Origin: Ephydatia muelleri
Lineage: Eukaryota > Porifera > Demospongiae > Spongillida > Spongillidae
Assembly: GCA_013339895.1 (NCBI GenBank)
Contig: JABACO010000103.1
Span: 45,621 to 109,620 of the forward strand
Direction: 5' to 3'
DNA: 64,000 bases
Below, in pieces: positions 59,898 through 64,000 of the stretch (its first letter is position 1; each line of letters begins with the position of its first letter). Both the position numbers and the translations under genes were made by a program. The notes under the pieces are model-generated. The model was given only the letters and a program-made list of their open reading frames with translations, ran no database searches and was not told the DNA's origin.

Positions 59898-61237
59898 GTA
59901 AGTCTCTTCATAATGACAAATTAGTTGAAATTGTATTTCATATTATGTAGTTGCTATGGTAATACTTTTATTCACAAGATGGCATCTTATGTCTGTATCT
60001 AGGATGTACATGACTTATTGTTGCAACTATTGTGTGGTGTTTGGTGGTGCTCTCCAAATGTAGTGGTGTCAGGTATCACATCCTGACCCAGTGGTGACCC
60101 ACTTTTTGTCCAAAATAAATGGCGGGCTGTCCTAGCGAGCATGTCCCTTAACCACTCCCCTTGGTTGCCACTAGTTTCAAAACACATCTAAAGATGACCA
60201 CCATGCACAGCACATTTTGTACACCATTAATACTAATTCCAAATATCACATCACTCCATTTGTTCTTGCGTCTTTAGTAAATTTAACTTGGTACAAAGTC
60301 ACGCATGGTTCATTAGGGGTACCACTGAACTAAAATCAACTGTGCTTATAGCCTTCAGGTTGTGGACCATTATATGATCAGGGTCACATGACATGGTCTG
60401 GGGACTTTATTCTATTGTGTTGCCAGGGTATTTAGTGAGCTCTCCAAAATGTCATGGCCCTGTGCAAATATGCATATAAAAGGCAGAAAACAGGTCGGGG
60501 ATTTTCCATTACATACATAGTCAACAGTACAACAGCTGTCTACTATAAGACATGGGGCATTGGACATTTAGTTATGCACAACTACAACTGAATATATGGA
60601 CCCAGTGACCAGTGCACTTTATCATAGTTATTACAGCTGTTCATATAAACAATGGCCATACATGGCCAATGTGGGAAACTTCTACAGACAGTCCTACAAT
60701 GACATCATTGTTTACACACAATGCTTATGTCACAATATGTCTGAAATGGCTTGCAACTATCCTGTGTTTGGTTGTTCCACTAACTGGTGGTGTGGACACA
60801 CAACCTTAGTGCTACTAAATATTGTACCACCTCACATTACAATGTTAGAACCACACTGCCATGCATGGTTCATCGTATGGGTGTGTCATTGAACTCCAGA
60901 GGTGGATCCAGGGGCATGTGCTCTCCCCTTCCGTTTATCTAATGATATATTCATCACCTGTGTTATTTGCATTATGAATGTCAAATTAACTACAGTATGT
61001 GTCATACCCTGAGATGAACCCATACTTACACAATGTAGCATCTTCTGCTGGTCACATATATGTAAGAGAGAACATGTGTACTGAGAGATATTATGACATG
61101 AGGCACAGCTGCTGTGAACAATCTTATTGCATGTTGTGGTGTTGTATCCTCATGTGATCTTATGACTAAACTGATTATACTTACACTTGTATGTTGGCAT
61201 GGCAACTGTTATCATTGTTCATCTCTTTCTCTTGCAG

Positions 61238-61252
61238 CCTTTTCCCTTTGAG
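61238..61252 (+). CDS. Candidate 15-nt micro-exon (duplicate)
   Basis: The duplicate of the 59880 site: same acceptor, 15 nt reading LFPLR-type codons, with a weak AG|GTAGTC donor. The length is a multiple of three. Less convincing than its partner. Confidence 0.2.
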
Positions 61253-61750
61253 GTAGTCTTTTCATAGTGACCAATTCTTTGAATTTGTATTATGTAGTTG
61301 CTATGGTAATACTTTTGTTCACAAGATGGCATCTTATGTCTGTATCTAGGATGTACATGACTTATTGTTGCAACTGTTGTGTGGTATTTGGTGGTGCTCT
61401 CCAAATGTAGTGGTGTCAGTTATCACATCATGACCCAATGGTGACCCACTTTTTGTCCAAACTATTGTTTAACAAATGACCCGGCTGTCCTAGGGAGCAT
61501 GCCTCTTAACCACTCCCCTTGGTGGCCACTATTTTCAAACAACATCTAAAGACGACCACTAATTTCAAATATCACATCACTCCGTTAGTTATTGCGTCCT
61601 TAGTAATTTTAACTTGGTACAAAGTCATGCATGGTTCATTAGGGGTACCACTGAACTAAAATCAACTGTTCTTATAGCCTTCAAGTTGTGGACCATTATA
61701 TGATCAGGATCACATGACATGGTCTGGGGACTTCATTCTATTGTGTTGCC

Positions 61751-62421
61751 ATGGTATTTGGTGTTAGCTATTCAAGTGTCTAGGTGTCAGTTTGTGATCA
61801 CATCATCCTGACCTCACCCAAGGGAAGGTGTGTCTACATGTGTCACCCAAGCTTTCCCATCCCTTCACACCTCCAGCCTCATGTGCATGCATTCTCTGGT
61901 CAGTGATCACATTCCTATCACTGACCTACTTACACAGTTCAGAGTTATGACTTTTAAGGTGATTTTCTTATATTAATGCATGAAGTACTGATTACATGTT
62001 CTTATGGATAAATAATTGTCCAGTACAATCGACTATTCTGCGATACTCAGAGTATGTATAACAGCTGTAGACATATTTGTATGTGTTCAAGTACATTCCT
62101 TACTAGATTTTGTAATGCTTTCATGCTCATAATTGATGTGCACTAATTGAGAACAGTTGTGGAATGTGGAGTGTCCAGTAACTAAATGAGTTGTATAATG
62201 AAATGATCAAAACAGGAAGGGAAGCATTAGAATCATGTCCATCATATTACCAAGCTCCCATAATAAGTAACACAATGGCACTCTTATAATATACATGCAC
62301 TAGCCTAGTGGAGTTGGCAGAAATGAAGGTATCCATATTTGATGTGGTCTACAGTTACATCTGTGATTCTGTGCACGGGTGGGTGTGGTTCAGTACTTTA
62401 GTGTAATAATTTTCCTCACAG
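61751..62421. other. Last intron, nothing recognised
   Basis: AT-rich, ends in the acceptor ttttcctcacag at 62410-62421. Confidence 0.5.
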
Positions 62422-62689
62422 TAATCAATTCTCATATGAGGGTACTCAGTTATTGATAGAGAGAGCCAAGTCTGTGAGACCTGGAATAAAACTGATTCTT
62501 GATGACCTTACCACCACTGCCAACCCTCCAAGATCTACCACCTCTGCTGACCCTCCCAGATCTACCACCACTGCTAACCCTCCCAGATCTACCACCACTG
62601 CTAACCCTCCCAGATCTACCACCTCTGCTGACCCTCCCAGATCTACCACCTCTGCTAACCCTCCCAGATCTCTCTGTTATCTATTCTGA
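62422..62689 (+). CDS. NLR terminal exon: last LRR and a repetitive Pro/Thr tail
   Basis: The exon starts with the shared LRR phase and reads NQFSYEGTQLLIERAKSVRP then GIKLILDDL, the typical final LRR of NLRs. About six 9-residue repeats (TTxAxPPRS) coded by 27-bp units follow, then SLCYLF and TGA. The tail is a coding minisatellite and so probably length-polymorphic. This exon fixes the 3' end of the NLR gene. Confidence 0.75.
62509..62670 (+). repeat. 27-bp coding minisatellite, about 6 units
   Basis: Units such as accaccactgctaaccctcc plus cagatct alternate between Thr-Ala-Asn and Ser-Ala-Asp variants. A Leu/Pro-rich frame and a minus-strand Val/Asp/Leu/Gly frame are shadows. Confidence 0.9.
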
Positions 62690-62878
62690 CTTTTGTATTA
62701 TAACCACTGGTTGTATGGTGATTAGTTATATTACATAGGTGTTCTAGCTAGATAGCATTTGTACTAGTGTATTAGGCAGACAAAGAACTGCATATAAAAT
62801 ATTGACTTCAGCATATAATTCCTACAATCCAGTACATGGGAGCGCAGGCGGGCCAGAGGGGAGCAGCGTCCGTTCTGT

Positions 62879-63520
62879 TGCTTCTCCTCAACAGCTACAC
62901 ATGTCCCTTTCATGAGGGATTGATGACACACTGTATAGACATGTGCCATGCAAGTGTCATGCAAGTTTGGCAACCACTTGTTTAGATACATATATGTTGA
63001 TTTCATCATGTTTATAATAACTTAAGCTACTGGTAATATAAGTTGTCCAAAAGTAAAGTAAGGCTATTAATTTGGTTAAAAAATAAATCAAGACTCTTGA
63101 AACACACTGGACCTATGAAGATATAAATTGGGTAACTTAATTGTGATGTTACATAGTAATCATGTACGCCCTACCAGCCAGGAGATAACATGAAAAGCTG
63201 GAATTATAAACATGTCTAATATTATTTATTTAAAATTTCTACTCTAGGAGGATACTATACACTGACTGATTCTACCTCCCTAGATTCAATAACATTTGAA
63301 ATGATACATAATTTGCACATCCATGTATGACATTTCTTTCACAACACACACGTGGCACTATAGTACCACATGACCCCATTCATCTCACAATGTACATTTA
63401 ACTCACAATTGGAAATTGGTTCAACTGTACTTATTAATTGATCACCATCTATTTTTGTTATGCAATTAAAGACTTTTTAATTAGAATAGTTTGACTTAGA
63501 TCAATGGACCTTTTTGTTTA
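62879..63520. repeat. Long direct repeat, copy 2 (3' flank of the NLR gene)
   Basis: Matches 1-640 with small indels (for example an extra gcaagtgtcat near 62950). It begins about 190 bases after the NLR stop codon. Confidence 0.85.
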
Positions 63521-64000
63521 ACACCGGATCCGTGAGAACAGGACATTTTTTGAGCTGATTTTGTCGAACGCGCGTTTTTGAAAATTAGTCGGAAGCGGTC
63601 CAATTGTCGTAAACGCTATGAACTATAATAATACAACTCTCCACATGAATATTTATGCTTTTCCCACCTTCATACCTACTTCCTAGCCTATCCTGTGTTT
63701 GTTCAAAGTTCGTAACTTACAACCGTCACCGAAAAAAGTACACTTTTTTCAGTGACGTTTTTCTCATTCTTAAACAGTGAATATATTCTCATTTCTACAC
63801 ACAAACATCGAATTCTACTAATTTTGACACTGCAGTCTTTCAGCTCTCTGAAAGACAGAGTTCAAAGCCAAATGTCTATCATATAGGTCTGGGCACGATG
63901 GAAATAAGTAATTACGCGTATACATGTACGGGCGGAGGTCCTATTAAAGCTTCACGCTAATATTAATGACATATAAGCCACGCATTTGTCGATTATCGTT
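63521..64000. other. No feature recognised
   Basis: Sequence beyond the repeat differs from that following copy 1. It has somewhat more CpG (cgaacgcgcgtttttg) and no open frame over 60 codons. Confidence 0.5.

Larger units (their letters stand above)
58700..61750. repeat. Tandem segmental duplication within the last introns
   Basis: 58725-60420 and 60510-61750 share long stretches in the same order: agtcaacagtacaacagctg, then tggtggtgtggacacacaac, then atctctttctcttgcag and tggaccattatatgatcagg. Each copy has one candidate micro-exon. Confidence 0.85.
13783..62689 (+). other. NLR-type immune receptor gene (Death-NACHT-LRR), overall span
   Basis: A chain of plus-strand exons with matching phases runs from a 2A-like N-terminal module through a Death domain, a NACHT ATPase and at least ten LRR exons to a terminal exon with TGA at 62687-62689. 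Known NLRs are cytosolic sensors: LRRs bind or restrain, NACHT oligomerises on ATP, and the Death domain recruits signalling partners. Checked junctions are phase 1 at 14263/14585 and 14857/18442, and phase 2 from 20044 through all LRR exons to 62422. The span of about 49 kb results from transposon-filled introns and a tandem exon array. Two adjacent genes sharing this arrangement cannot be excluded without transcripts. Confidence 0.7.

Noticed and set aside
62446..62649. Minus-strand VVDLGGLA repeat protein
   Set aside because: Reverse reading of the coding minisatellite in the NLR terminal exon.

Overview
This is metazoan nuclear DNA: spliced genes with GT-AG introns, long CA/TG microsatellites, CpG-poor AT-rich introns and many decayed transposable elements. 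The main host gene is a Death-domain/NACHT/LRR (NLR) immune receptor with one leucine-rich repeat per phase-matched exon. With DIRS, Ty3/Gypsy, RLE-type non-LTR, hAT, RecQ-like and P2X7-tail-like fragments around it, a demosponge is my best guess. A cnidarian or echinoderm cannot be excluded from sequence alone.

Layout. 1-640 is a direct repeat of 62879-63520, the 3' flank of the NLR gene, so the window probably starts in the tail of a neighbouring paralogue. 1.1-1.7 kb (minus) is the C-terminal TPR block of a TTC7-like protein, followed by a few uncertain minus-strand exons. 3.6-7.1 kb is a degenerate DIRS-like retroelement (minus) with minisatellites. 7.7-13 kb holds two or three possible exons of an unidentified plus-strand gene. 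13.8-62.7 kb can be read as a single NLR gene: N-terminal module with a 2A-like motif (13783-14263), Death domain (14585-14857), NACHT (18442-20044), then LRR exons at 20.1, 23.4, 32.9, 38.5, 40.3, 41.3, 52.7, 54.1, 55.5 and 57.9 kb, and a terminal exon at 62422-62689. Splice phases agree along this chain wherever I checked. Introns carry Gypsy, hAT-MITE, RLE-LINE, RecQ-like, hAT and P2X7-tail fragments.

The most striking item is a 9.94 kb DNA transposon (42661-52602) inserted in the LRR-exon array. It has about 2.23 kb terminal inverted repeats that look more than 99% identical. Its empty target site is still present in a neighbouring array unit. It carries two divergent genes: an intronless 891-aa DDD/E-type transposase with two C2H2 fingers (plus), and a six-exon gene on minus whose C-terminus matches the Sae2/CtIP (RBBP8) domain. 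CtIP/Sae2 with MRN opens hairpins and resects ends at inverted repeats, so a CtIP-like protein carried by an element with very long inverted repeats suggests a transposon-encoded repair partner. That functional link is inference.

The NLR gene links a Death-domain signalling module, a NACHT nucleotide switch and an LRR sensor whose exons have been amplified in tandem (seven near-identical 84-nt copies). This array is also where the transposon landed. All splice models here come from reading phases and consensus sites by eye; no alignment or expression data were available.
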